Below, piece by piece: positions 7,755-14,806 of a stretch of DNA of 27,940 bases. The stretch's first letter is position 1. The number at the start of each line of letters is the position of its first letter. Under the pieces are notes generated by a model, which was given only the letters and a program-made list of their open reading frames with translations, did not search any database and had not been told where the DNA came from. The DNA is from Rickettsia typhi (lineage in GTDB: Bacteria; Pseudomonadota; Alphaproteobacteria; Rickettsiales; UBA1997), in the NCBI GenBank assembly GCA_945902255.1, contig CAMDMO010000004.1:1-27940 (forward strand), written 5' to 3'. A program made the translations under genes and the position numbers.

Positions 7755-8696
7755 TTAATGTGCTAAGAATTTTTCAATCTCAAGTGCAGCCATACATCCT
7801 GTTCCCGCTGCAGTAACTGCTTGACGATAGATTCTATCTTGTATATCACCCGCGGCATAAATGCCAGAAATATTAGTAGCAGTCGAGTTAGGTTTAGTAA
7901 CTATGTAGCCTTCTGAATCAATTTCTAAAATAGAATTTTTAAATAAATCAGAGTTTGGCTTATGACCAATGGCAATAAAAATTCCATCAATTTTCATTTC
8001 ACGAATTTCGCCATTAATCGTGTTTTTTAGCTTCGCGCCAGTGACAGTTTTTGGATTTTCACTTCCTAAAACTTCTTCTAACTTATGATTCCAAATCACT
8101 TCAATTTTTGGATGTTTGAATAAACGGTCTTGTAAAATTTTTTCCGCTTTAAATTTATCACCCCTATGAACTACATAAATTTTTGCCGCGTGATTAGTTA
8201 AATAAAGAGCTTCCTCAACAGCAGAATTTCCACCACCAACCACAATTATTTCTTTATTTTTGAAAAAAAATCCATCGCAAGTGGCGCAACCAGAAACCCC
8301 AAAACCTTGGAATTTTTTTTCTGATTCCAATCCAAGCCATTTAGCTTGAGCACCAGTTGCAATTATAACCGCATCTGCTTCGTAAATATCTCCACCATCA
8401 CCAATTAATTTGAAAGGTCTTTTAGAAAAATCTACTTCTTTAATATAGTCATAGAAGAATTTAGTACCAACATGCTCAGCTTGTTTTTGCATTTGTTCCA
8501 TCAACCAAGGGCCTTGAATTACATCAGCAAAACCTGGATAATTTTCAACATCAGTTGTAATTGTAAGCTGTCCTCCGGGTTGCATTCCACTGATTATAAT
8601 TGGTTCTAAATTAGCTCTAGCTGCGTAAATTGCAGCAGAATAACCTGCGGGACCAGAGCCAATAATTGCTACTTTTGTTTTATGAGTTGTCGACAT
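7755..8696 (-). CDS. trxB: Thioredoxin-disulfide reductase
   Basis: A 313-residue flavoprotein that passes electrons from NADPH through FAD and a redox dithiol to thioredoxin. Motifs in order: GSGPAGYSAAIYAARA (13-28, FAD dinucleotide fold), PGGQLTITTDVENYPGF (40-56), ATGA (113-116), CATC (Cys137 and Cys140, the redox pair, followed by DG), the NADPH-binding GGGNSAVEEALYL, and near the end GIYAAGDIQD (second FAD motif). Length is standard for the low-molecular-weight bacterial enzyme. It sits 11 bases from fabG and 10 from fadJ on the same strand, so it is transcribed as part of that operon; the pairing with lipid genes has no clear functional reason. Confidence 0.96.
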   Translation of the reverse strand: MSTTHKTKVAIIGSGPAGYSAAIYAARANLEPIIISGMQPGGQLTITTDVENYPGFADVIQGPWLMEQMQKQAEHVGTKFFYDYIKEVDFSKRPFKLIGDGGDIYEADAVIIATGAQAKWLGLESEKKFQGFGVSGCATCDGFFFKNKEIIVVGGGNSAVEEALYLTNHAAKIYVVHRGDKFKAEKILQDRLFKHPKIEVIWNHKLEEVLGSENPKTVTGAKLKNTINGEIREMKIDGIFIAIGHKPNSDLFKNSILEIDSEGYIVTKPNSTATNISGIYAAGDIQDRIYRQAVTAAGTGCMAALEIEKFLAH

Positions 8697-8707
8697 TTTT
8701 AATTAAA

Positions 8708-9445
8708 TTAATTCATGAACATTCCACCGTTAACATGCAAAACATGTCCGGTAATATATGAGGCTTCTGCACTAGCAAGAAAGGCAACTCCGCTTGCGAT
8801 ATCTTCTGACTTTCCCATTTCTCCAGTTGGAATTTTAGTCAAAATTGCTTGTCTTTGCTGATCGTTTAAAATGTCAGTCATCGGACTTTGAATGAATCCA
8901 GGAGCAACGCAGTTAATTGTAATTCCACGACTTGCAACTTCTTGCGCCATTGATTTTGACATGCCAATCATACCAGCTTTTGAAGCAACATAATTAGCCT
9001 GCCCCGGATTTCCAGTAACACCAACAACTGAAGCAATATTAATAATGCGACCATATTTTCTGCGCATCATTTTCTTAATTGCATTTCGATTTAAAATGAA
9101 AGTTGATTTCAAATTCACATCAATAACAGAATCAAAATCTTCATTCTTCATGCGTAAAACTAGATTATCTTTTGTAATTCCAGCGTTGCAAACCAATATA
9201 TCAATGTGACCGACTAATTCTTCAGCCTTATCAAATAAAGCTTCAACTTGCGCCGCGTCAGATAAGTTGCATGGCAAAATATGATGATTTCCGCCGATTT
9301 CTAAAGCTAATTCTTTTAGCTTTTCCTCTCTGGTTGAAGATAAAACCAGCGTCGCTCCTTGCTTAGCTAAAGTTTTAGCAATTGCAGCTCCAATGCCTCC
9401 AGTTGCTCCGGTGATTAAAGCGGTTTTTCCATTTAAATTGAACAT
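8708..9445 (-). CDS. fabG: 3-oxoacyl-[acyl-carrier-protein] reductase
   Basis: A 245-residue short-chain dehydrogenase that carries out the NADPH-dependent keto reduction of each fatty-acid elongation round. It shows the cofactor motif TGATGGIG (12-19), NAG (87-89), and the catalytic set Asn111, Ser139, Tyr152 and Lys156 in NIASVVGVTGNPGQANYVAS followed by KAG; spacing is almost identical to E. coli FabG. The ending ITGHVLHVNGGMFM is typical. FabG is usually next to fabD, acpP or fabF; here it sits between a CvpA-family gene (42 bases upstream) and trxB (11 bases downstream). Another SDR function is possible but the match to FabG is close over the whole length. Confidence 0.93.
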   Translation of the reverse strand: MFNLNGKTALITGATGGIGAAIAKTLAKQGATLVLSSTREEKLKELALEIGGNHHILPCNLSDAAQVEALFDKAEELVGHIDILVCNAGITKDNLVLRMKNEDFDSVIDVNLKSTFILNRNAIKKMMRRKYGRIINIASVVGVTGNPGQANYVASKAGMIGMSKSMAQEVASRGITINCVAPGFIQSPMTDILNDQQRQAILTKIPTGEMGKSEDIASGVAFLASAEASYITGHVLHVNGGMFMN

Positions 9446-9487
9446 ATATTTATTTTGTTAGTTGATATTAATTACAACTTATAAAAA

Positions 9488-10300
9488 CTATTTTTTATCA
9501 ATAATTTCAATAAGTCTGTTCATTTTTTCAATATCTTTTTTGTCATAACCAGAGTTTTCTTCTTTTTCAATTATATCTTTAACACTTTCTTTTTTGCTTT
9601 CTGGCTTATTTTTTTTAGCCTCTAAAGTTTTTTTATCACTTTGCGGCTTCTCATTTTTACTCTCTTTCACTTCAACTTCTTCACTTATCTCGTCAATTTT
9701 ATCATCTAAATCTTTAAATTTTTTATTTTTAGGATCTTTAGATACAGCTTCGTCAAATCTATCAATCGTAAATTCAATAGATTTTTTAACCATTGGATCC
9801 AGCGCGTCCCCAGAAACTTTTATTAAGCTATAAAACTTCGCATCACGCAACCAATCTGGCATTTCTTTTGATGATTCAGACTTGTTATCCACATTTCTGC
9901 TACTAGCTAAAATTAAAATATTATGAGCTATAGAATAAATCAAACCGAAAACAAAGAGCGTTTTTAACAAACCATAAAATATTCCAATTGAGCGATCAAA
10001 ATATTTTGGCATTTTATCTTGCAGGGTTTCGCAAAGGTTTGATGTTGCAAAAGCAGTGCCAATAAAAACTGCAATAAATATTATAAATTGTGATATTATA
10101 TTTATGAGTAAAAAATTTTTTGAATATGATTTTAGCAACAAAGCCAGATATGGCCCTAGAAGAGTTGAAACTAAAATTGCCATTATCCAATTTATTAAAG
10201 CGAAGGCTTCTTTTACAAATCCACGAAAAAAAGCGACAGTTACAAATATTATTGCAAAAGCAATAAAGATCAGATCTAGCATATTAAGAGTTGTCGACAT
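9488..10300 (-). CDS. cvpA: CvpA-family membrane protein with charged C-terminal tail
   Basis: A 270-residue inner-membrane protein. The first ~135 residues contain four hydrophobic segments (about 8-28, 32-55, 60-82 and 105-132), with the family's opening LDLIFIAFAIIFVTVAFFRG followed by FVKEAFALINWI. CvpA was first linked to colicin V production, and later work in enterobacteria ties it to envelope integrity; the molecular role remains unclear. The C-terminal third (from about residue 190) is an extremely Lys/Glu/Ser-rich, low-complexity tail that is probably disordered and cytoplasmic, longer than in enterobacterial CvpA (about 160 residues in all). It starts 9 bases after coq9 ends and precedes fabG by 42 bases. 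Confidence 0.8.
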   Translation of the reverse strand: MSTTLNMLDLIFIAFAIIFVTVAFFRGFVKEAFALINWIMAILVSTLLGPYLALLLKSYSKNFLLINIISQFIIFIAVFIGTAFATSNLCETLQDKMPKYFDRSIGIFYGLLKTLFVFGLIYSIAHNILILASSRNVDNKSESSKEMPDWLRDAKFYSLIKVSGDALDPMVKKSIEFTIDRFDEAVSKDPKNKKFKDLDDKIDEISEEVEVKESKNEKPQSDKKTLEAKKNKPESKKESVKDIIEKEENSGYDKKDIEKMNRLIEIIDKK

Positions 10301-10309
10301 GATTAAAGT

Positions 10310-11044
10310 TTAAAATTTAATTAATCTTATAAATGGTAAATTTTTAATAATTTTTTTAGGAGATTTTGGTAATCCATTTTCATCCAAAAAAAACTCACAA
10401 ACTTTTTCTTTTCCATGAGCGGAAAATTTTTTTATTTTCGCTTTAAATTTTTCAAATTTCATTACTTTTTCGATCTGAGAATCAATAAAATTTTTTGTTT
10501 TAGAAAAATCAGCAGAATCATCTTTTACAAAAACCAGCAAACTGCGTAGAATAATTTTTGCAAGAGTTAATCTTTTTGTATAAAAATTAAAGTCAGTTGA
10601 TTGATCGTCAATATTTTTCCAAATAAAATCAGCTATTTTATAGCAAGTTTTTAAGCCTAAAATAGCAGGTCTTGCACCCAAATCAACCGAGGTAAAATTT
10701 TTAGGACTTATATAAAAATTAATCAATCTTTGTAAGGCGATTTTATTATCTTTTTCCACTTCAAATCTTTCATAAAGATATAGACGGATTTTATTTCGGA
10801 TTTTTTCTTCATTAAAATTTGTAATTTGCGCTATTTTAGCCTGAGTTTTGTTGTTATAAGTCTCAATATAAAACTCAGCAAGATCCAAACAGCCATTTTC
10901 AAAGATTAAATCAGAGAATTTTTCTTCAATTTCAGAGGCTTTAATTGCCTTTAGAAGCGCTTCTTTATTCCATCCATCGAATTGACATATCGGCAAGAAT
11001 TTAGATAATATTTTTTCTTTTGTTGCAGTTGAGTCAAGAATCAT
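10310..11044 (-). CDS. coq9: COQ9-family ubiquinone biosynthesis protein
   Basis: A 244-residue member of the COQ9/TetR-fold family found in alphaproteobacteria and mitochondria. Signs are the early FDGWNKEALLKAI (22-34), the helical IRNKIRLYLYERFE (82-95), then ALQRLINFYISPKNF (103-117), and the diagnostic IDDQSTDFNFYTKRLTLAKI (145-164), matching the family's GD.STD.N.YTKR..LA. In eukaryotes COQ9 binds isoprenoid lipids and helps COQ7 hydroxylate the ubiquinone precursor; a similar role is inferred here. The lipid-binding part is near residues 110-180. It heads the minus-strand operon coq9-cvpA-fabG-trxB-fadJ-acetyltransferase and is divergent from argD across 110 bases. The ~45 C-terminal residues are Lys-rich. 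Confidence 0.82.
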   Translation of the reverse strand: MILDSTATKEKILSKFLPICQFDGWNKEALLKAIKASEIEEKFSDLIFENGCLDLAEFYIETYNNKTQAKIAQITNFNEEKIRNKIRLYLYERFEVEKDNKIALQRLINFYISPKNFTSVDLGARPAILGLKTCYKIADFIWKNIDDQSTDFNFYTKRLTLAKIILRSLLVFVKDDSADFSKTKNFIDSQIEKVMKFEKFKAKIKKFSAHGKEKVCEFFLDENGLPKSPKKIIKNLPFIRLIKF

Positions 11045-11154
11045 GTAGGCTTAGACTGATGAAATTATTTAATTATTTACTTTATTTTTATTTTTCTATC
11101 TTTAATCAAGTGATTTTCTAACGCATACTTTCACACTTTAAACTAAATATTGCA

Positions 11155-12336
11155 ATGACAACCAGCTCTAAACTTTTGCCAGTTCATAAAAGATTTGACG
11201 TTTCTTTCACTCACGGTAAAGGGGTTTACCTTTTTTCTGAAGATAAAAAATATCTTGATTTTGGTGCCGGAATTGCAGTAAACGCACTTGGACATTGCCA
11301 TCCAAAAATGGTTGCCGCAATTAATAAGCAGGCAAAAAAGCTTTGGCATGTTTCAAATATTTACAATGTAAATGAATTAAATAATTACGCAGAAAATTTA
11401 GTTAGCAAAACTTTTGCCGATTATGTTTTTTTCTGTAATTCTGGAGCCGAAGCTATTGAATGCACAATTAAAATGATTCGTCGTCATTTTTATGTTAATA
11501 ATCAGCCAGAAAAAAATCGCATTATCACCTTTACTGGCGCTTTTCACGGAAGAACAATCGCTACAATTTCAGCCGCAGCAAAACGAAAATATTTAGAAGG
11601 TTTTGAACCAGCTCTTTCAGGATTTGACAATGTTGAATTTGGCAATATTGAAGCTGTAAAAAATGCAATCACAAAAAATACCGCCGCTATTCTAATTGAG
11701 CCAATTCAAGGTGAAGAAGGGGTTAGGGTTTCTGATAAAAAATTTATTCAAGAATTAAGAAAAGTTGCTGATGAAAATAATTTATTATTAGCTTTTGATG
11801 AAGTGCAATGTGGCATGGGAAGAGTTGGGCATCTTTTTGCTTATGAATATTATCAAGTAAAACCAGATATTATAGCAACTGCAAAAGCAATTGCTGGCGG
11901 CTTTCCTTTGGGCGCTTGCCTTGCAACTAAAAATGCCGCAGATGGCATGACCACTGGAGTTCACGGCACAACTTACGGCGGAAATCCACTAGCAATGGCG
12001 GTTGCCGACTCCGTTCTTAGCGTAATTTCTCAAGAAGATTTTTTACCAAATGTTAGAATTATTGCAGCTAAACTAAAAAAAGAATTAGAAAATCTAAAAA
12101 AAGAATTTCCTAATATTATTGAAGAAGTGCGTGGCGTTGGTTTAATGTTGGGCATCAAAATAAATGCTAAAATTGAAAATACTGAAATAGTTAAAAAATT
12201 TATTGAAAATGGATTGTTGGTTATTCCAGCTGGAGAAAATGTTATTAGAATTCTGCCTCCACTGATTATTAAGCTAAAACATGTTGCGGAAGCGAAAAGA
12301 AAAATGAAAAAAAGTTTTTTGGAATTTAGTCATTAA
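11155..12336 (+). CDS. argD: Acetylornithine / succinyldiaminopimelate aminotransferase
   Basis: A 393-residue class III PLP aminotransferase. Visible motifs are GKGVYLFSEDKKYLDFGAGI (21-40), NSGAEA (95-100, phosphate binding), TGAFHGRT (127-134), FDEVQCGMGR (214-223, with the pyridine-binding Asp215) and TAKAIAGGFPLGA with the PLP lysine at 244. The start MTTSSKLLPVHKRFDV is typical of ArgD. The enzyme transfers the amino group to or from N-acetylornithine, and in many bacteria the same protein makes N-succinyl-diaminopimelate for lysine and peptidoglycan (DapC). No other arginine or lysine gene is in the window; if arginine synthesis is missing, the peptidoglycan role would be the reason to keep it. 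It is a single plus-strand gene, divergent from coq9. Confidence 0.9.
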   Translation: MTTSSKLLPVHKRFDVSFTHGKGVYLFSEDKKYLDFGAGIAVNALGHCHPKMVAAINKQAKKLWHVSNIYNVNELNNYAENLVSKTFADYVFFCNSGAEAIECTIKMIRRHFYVNNQPEKNRIITFTGAFHGRTIATISAAAKRKYLEGFEPALSGFDNVEFGNIEAVKNAITKNTAAILIEPIQGEEGVRVSDKKFIQELRKVADENNLLLAFDEVQCGMGRVGHLFAYEYYQVKPDIIATAKAIAGGFPLGACLATKNAADGMTTGVHGTTYGGNPLAMAVADSVLSVISQEDFLPNVRIIAAKLKKELENLKKEFPNIIEEVRGVGLMLGIKINAKIENTEIVKKFIENGLLVIPAGENVIRILPPLIIKLKHVAEAKRKMKKSFLEFSH

Positions 12337-12358
12337 ACATATACTAAAAACAAACCTA

Positions 12359-12530
12359 GGCGGAGTTTACAACTCTACTTTGATCTTCATGTCACCGGTA
12401 AAAAAATTTGCATGAAAAATAGTGGGCGTGGTTGCGTAAGTCATGCCCAGCGAGGCCATTACAGTTTAGTAGGTAGGCGCGATTCTTTTTTAAAAATGAC
12501 TTGAGCTGGGCGGAGTTTGCAACTCCGCCC
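12359..12530. repeat. Dispersed paired-hairpin repeat, copy 2 (with an extra hairpin)
   Basis: Three related blocks occur: GGCGGAGTTTACAACTCTAC (12359-12378), GTGGGCGTGGTTGCGTAAGT followed by CATGCCCAGC (12422-12451), and GCTGGGCGGAGTTTGCAACT followed by CCGCCC (12505-12530). The first two reproduce, in the opposite orientation, the arrangement of copy 1 at 526-625, including CATG in the spacer. The third is a clean hairpin (GGGCGGAGT/ACTCCGCCC) that could terminate popZ or argD transcription. It fills the gap between the convergent argD and popZ genes. Confidence 0.75.
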
Positions 12531-12569
12531 TTTATATTCATGCTATATTCAAGCAATTTGCATGAACAA

Positions 12570-14711
12570 TTATTCCTTAGGAATTATCTTCTTAATCTCA
12601 TCTTGTACAGTTTTTTCAACTATCTGCAATAAATTCTCATTAAGCCATTTTTCTAATTTTGGCTCTAGCAATTGCAGCGCAATTTCTGCAAGCGCTGGGT
12701 TTTGTGAAAAATTATTAATTTTTTCTATCATATTTTTTGCATCAATAAGCTTTTTAACTGATTCGGTGGCTTTTATCGCCAAATCTTCATTGATAATATT
12801 GCTTTTTTTACCAGAAATAACTTCATATTGATTCGATTTATCAATATTCACAGATGCTTCTTTTGTCATAATTTGCACTAAAGGTTGTTTGGTTATTTCT
12901 TGCGTTACCGAAGCTGATTCTTTGCTATTCGTTTCTTGAACCTCGTTTAAATCTAAATTATCTAATAAAATATCTTTATTGGAATCAATAATTTTAACCG
13001 GATTAACTATTGTAGCCGTTAAATTTTGAGAAGTTTTTTCTACTATTTTTAAATCACCCAAATCAAGATCATCGCCAACTTCTTGTTTTGCTATAGGTAA
13101 GATATTTCTAACTTCAGAATCTTCTTTAACTTTCATTTCTTCATCTAGCTTATTTAAATCATCTAAAACAGAATCTTCTTCTTCCAATTCTAATGGTGCC
13201 TCATCTTTTGCTTCAGTAAATTCTAGCGATGTATCAACTTCTATCTCATCATCTAAGTCACTTAATTCTTCTGCGACCGCATTGGTCTCTTCTTCTTTTA
13301 TAGCAACTTTTTCAACCTCTGGTTTTGAGGTTTCCACCTCTTTTGCCATTATTTCATCATCTAGTTTTTTCAACTCTTCTTCGGTTGGATCAACTTCTTT
13401 TTCTTCTTCTTTTGCCACAACTTCTTCAACTTTTGGTTTTGAAGTTTCTGCTTCTTTTGCTGTTATTTCATCTTCTAACTTCTTTAATTCTTCCGCAGTT
13501 GGATCGATTTCTTTTTCTTCTTCCTTTGCCACAACTTCTTCAACTTTTGGTTTAGAAGCTTCTACTTCTTTTGCCGTTATCTCATCATCTAATTTCTTTA
13601 GTTCTTCTGCAGTCGGATCCAACTCTTTTTTTTCTTCTTTTATAGCAACTTCTTCAACCTTTGGCTTGGAAGCTTCTACTTCTTTTTCTTTTATTTCATC
13701 GTCTAGTTTTTTCAACTCTTCTGCAGTTGGATCAATTTCTTTTTCTTCTTCTGTTATAGCAACTTCTTCAACTTTTGGTTTTGAAGTTTCTACTTCTTTC
13801 GCCGTTATTTCATCGTCTAATTTCTTTAGTTCTTCCGCAGTCGGATCTAACTCTTTTTCTTCTTCTTTTGCTACAACTTCTTCAACTTTCGGTTTAGAAG
13901 TTTCTACTTCTTTCGCCGTTATTTCATCGTCTAGTTTTTTTAATTCTTCTGCGGTTGGGTCAATTTCGCTATTTTCATTAACTTTTTCTGCGGTTGGCTC
14001 TATAGCTTTAGGCTCTTCATCTAATTTTAATAACTCATCTTCTTCAATAGCGCTATTTGTTGGATTGTCCAAAGAATTTAAATCTTCATTAGCCGCATTT
14101 TCTACATCTTCGGGTAAAGTTAAATCATCTTCTAGATTTAAATCATCAACAGGCTTTTCTTCTACTTTATTTTCAACTTTTTCTTCATCTTCTTCAAACA
14201 TTAAATCGTCAAAATCCAGATCATCTTCTTGAATTTTAGTTTCTGGTTTCTGCTCTTTTTCATCTTCATCTAAAATAAAACTTTCTTCATCTTCTAAATT
14301 AACACGATTTTGAACTTGAGCTTCAGATTCTAAATCAACTTCATCTTCATAATATTCTATATCATCTTCATCAAAATATTGGTCAAATTGATCTCTTGGA
14401 CCAACTTTTTCAGGAAAGCTGTTTTCATCATCTATATCAAAATCATCAAGATTTACATCTGCCTCTTTATCGCTTGCAATAGTTGCAGAATCGACTTTTT
14501 TTACCGCATCACCCAAACCTAAATCATCTTTAAATTCTGAAATTTTATCTTCTTTAGCCACCGCTTGTGTTGCATTTTTTTTGACTGGATTGCTATATTC
14601 GAACTCATCAATAACATTAGCTAGATCACTCTTGCCCTCAGGCTTTTGATCAAACTTTTGCATCTTTTTTTTGATGGTTTCCAAAATGGAAAGAGTGTTT
14701 TTTTCCGCCAT
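12570..14711 (-). CDS. popZ: PopZ-like polar organising protein (DUF2497) with a greatly expanded acidic repeat linker
   Basis: The C-terminal ~55 residues, including EIALQLLEPKLEKWLNENLL and then QIVEKTVQDEIKKI, match the DUF2497/PopZ consensus (LRPMLKEWLDENLP..VE..V..EI.R). The N-terminus, NTLSILETIKKKM (5-17), could be the short partner-binding helix that opens PopZ. In Caulobacter, PopZ forms a cell-pole matrix that anchors the centromere protein ParB and signalling proteins; its linker is acidic and disordered. Here the linker is about 640 residues, very rich in Asp and Glu, against a whole Caulobacter protein of about 177. Residues 250-477 are six 38-residue tandem repeats (consensus DPTAEELKKLDDEITAKEV, then ETSKPKVEEV), followed by a decayed seventh. 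No membrane segment is seen. Family assignment rests on the C-terminus. Confidence 0.8.
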   Translation of the reverse strand: MAEKNTLSILETIKKKMQKFDQKPEGKSDLANVIDEFEYSNPVKKNATQAVAKEDKISEFKDDLGLGDAVKKVDSATIASDKEADVNLDDFDIDDENSFPEKVGPRDQFDQYFDEDDIEYYEDEVDLESEAQVQNRVNLEDEESFILDEDEKEQKPETKIQEDDLDFDDLMFEEDEEKVENKVEEKPVDDLNLEDDLTLPEDVENAANEDLNSLDNPTNSAIEEDELLKLDEEPKAIEPTAEKVNENSEIDPTAEELKKLDDEITAKEVETSKPKVEEVVAKEEEKELDPTAEELKKLDDEITAKEVETSKPKVEEVAITEEEKEIDPTAEELKKLDDEIKEKEVEASKPKVEEVAIKEEKKELDPTAEELKKLDDEITAKEVEASKPKVEEVVAKEEEKEIDPTAEELKKLEDEITAKEAETSKPKVEEVVAKEEEKEVDPTEEELKKLDDEIMAKEVETSKPEVEKVAIKEEETNAVAEELSDLDDEIEVDTSLEFTEAKDEAPLELEEEDSVLDDLNKLDEEMKVKEDSEVRNILPIAKQEVGDDLDLGDLKIVEKTSQNLTATIVNPVKIIDSNKDILLDNLDLNEVQETNSKESASVTQEITKQPLVQIMTKEASVNIDKSNQYEVISGKKSNIINEDLAIKATESVKKLIDAKNMIEKINNFSQNPALAEIALQLLEPKLEKWLNENLLQIVEKTVQDEIKKIIPKE
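13281..13964 (-). repeat. Tandem array of six 114-bp coding repeats within popZ
   Basis: Six units of exactly 114 bp (38 codons), at 13964-13851, 13850-13737, 13736-13623, 13622-13509, 13508-13395 and 13394-13281. Each begins at the I/L/V-DPT-A/E-EEL motif. Units differ by a few substitutions but show no length change, so they arose by in-frame duplication and are still under reading-frame constraint. A seventh, degenerate unit follows downstream. Confidence 0.95.
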
Positions 14712-14722
14712 GAAGCCTTTGT

Positions 14723-14761
14723 TTAAGAATGATTAATTTACTTCTAAGAACTCATTCTTAA
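14723..14761. promoter_or_regulatory. 10-bp perfect inverted repeat between divergent popZ and cstA
   Basis: TTAAGAATGA (14723-14732) and its exact reverse complement TCATTCTTAA (14752-14761) are separated by 19 bases. It occupies the 95-base divergent control region, 11 bases upstream of the popZ ATG. It could be a two-half-site operator or a 5'-leader hairpin; there is no direct evidence for either. Confidence 0.4.
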
Positions 14762-14806
14762 TCTTTGGGTAAAATCTTTTTTATCGCAACAAAAAAATAA
14801 TCAAAA

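Noticed and set aside
10056..10313. 85-codon plus-strand frame antisense to the CvpA-family gene
   Set aside because: It is antisense to a clear membrane-protein gene, and its hydrophobic and Lys-rich mix mirrors that gene.
13281..13964. Regular repeats considered as a CRISPR array
   Set aside because: Units are contiguous 114-bp coding repeats without unique spacers, and no cas gene is present.
13282..14232. Plus-strand open frame of 316 codons, Ser/Phe-rich and repetitive
   Set aside because: It is the antisense of the popZ Glu/Lys repeats (GAA/GAAG read backwards gives Ser/Phe). Its periodicity is that of the coding strand and it has no independent start context.
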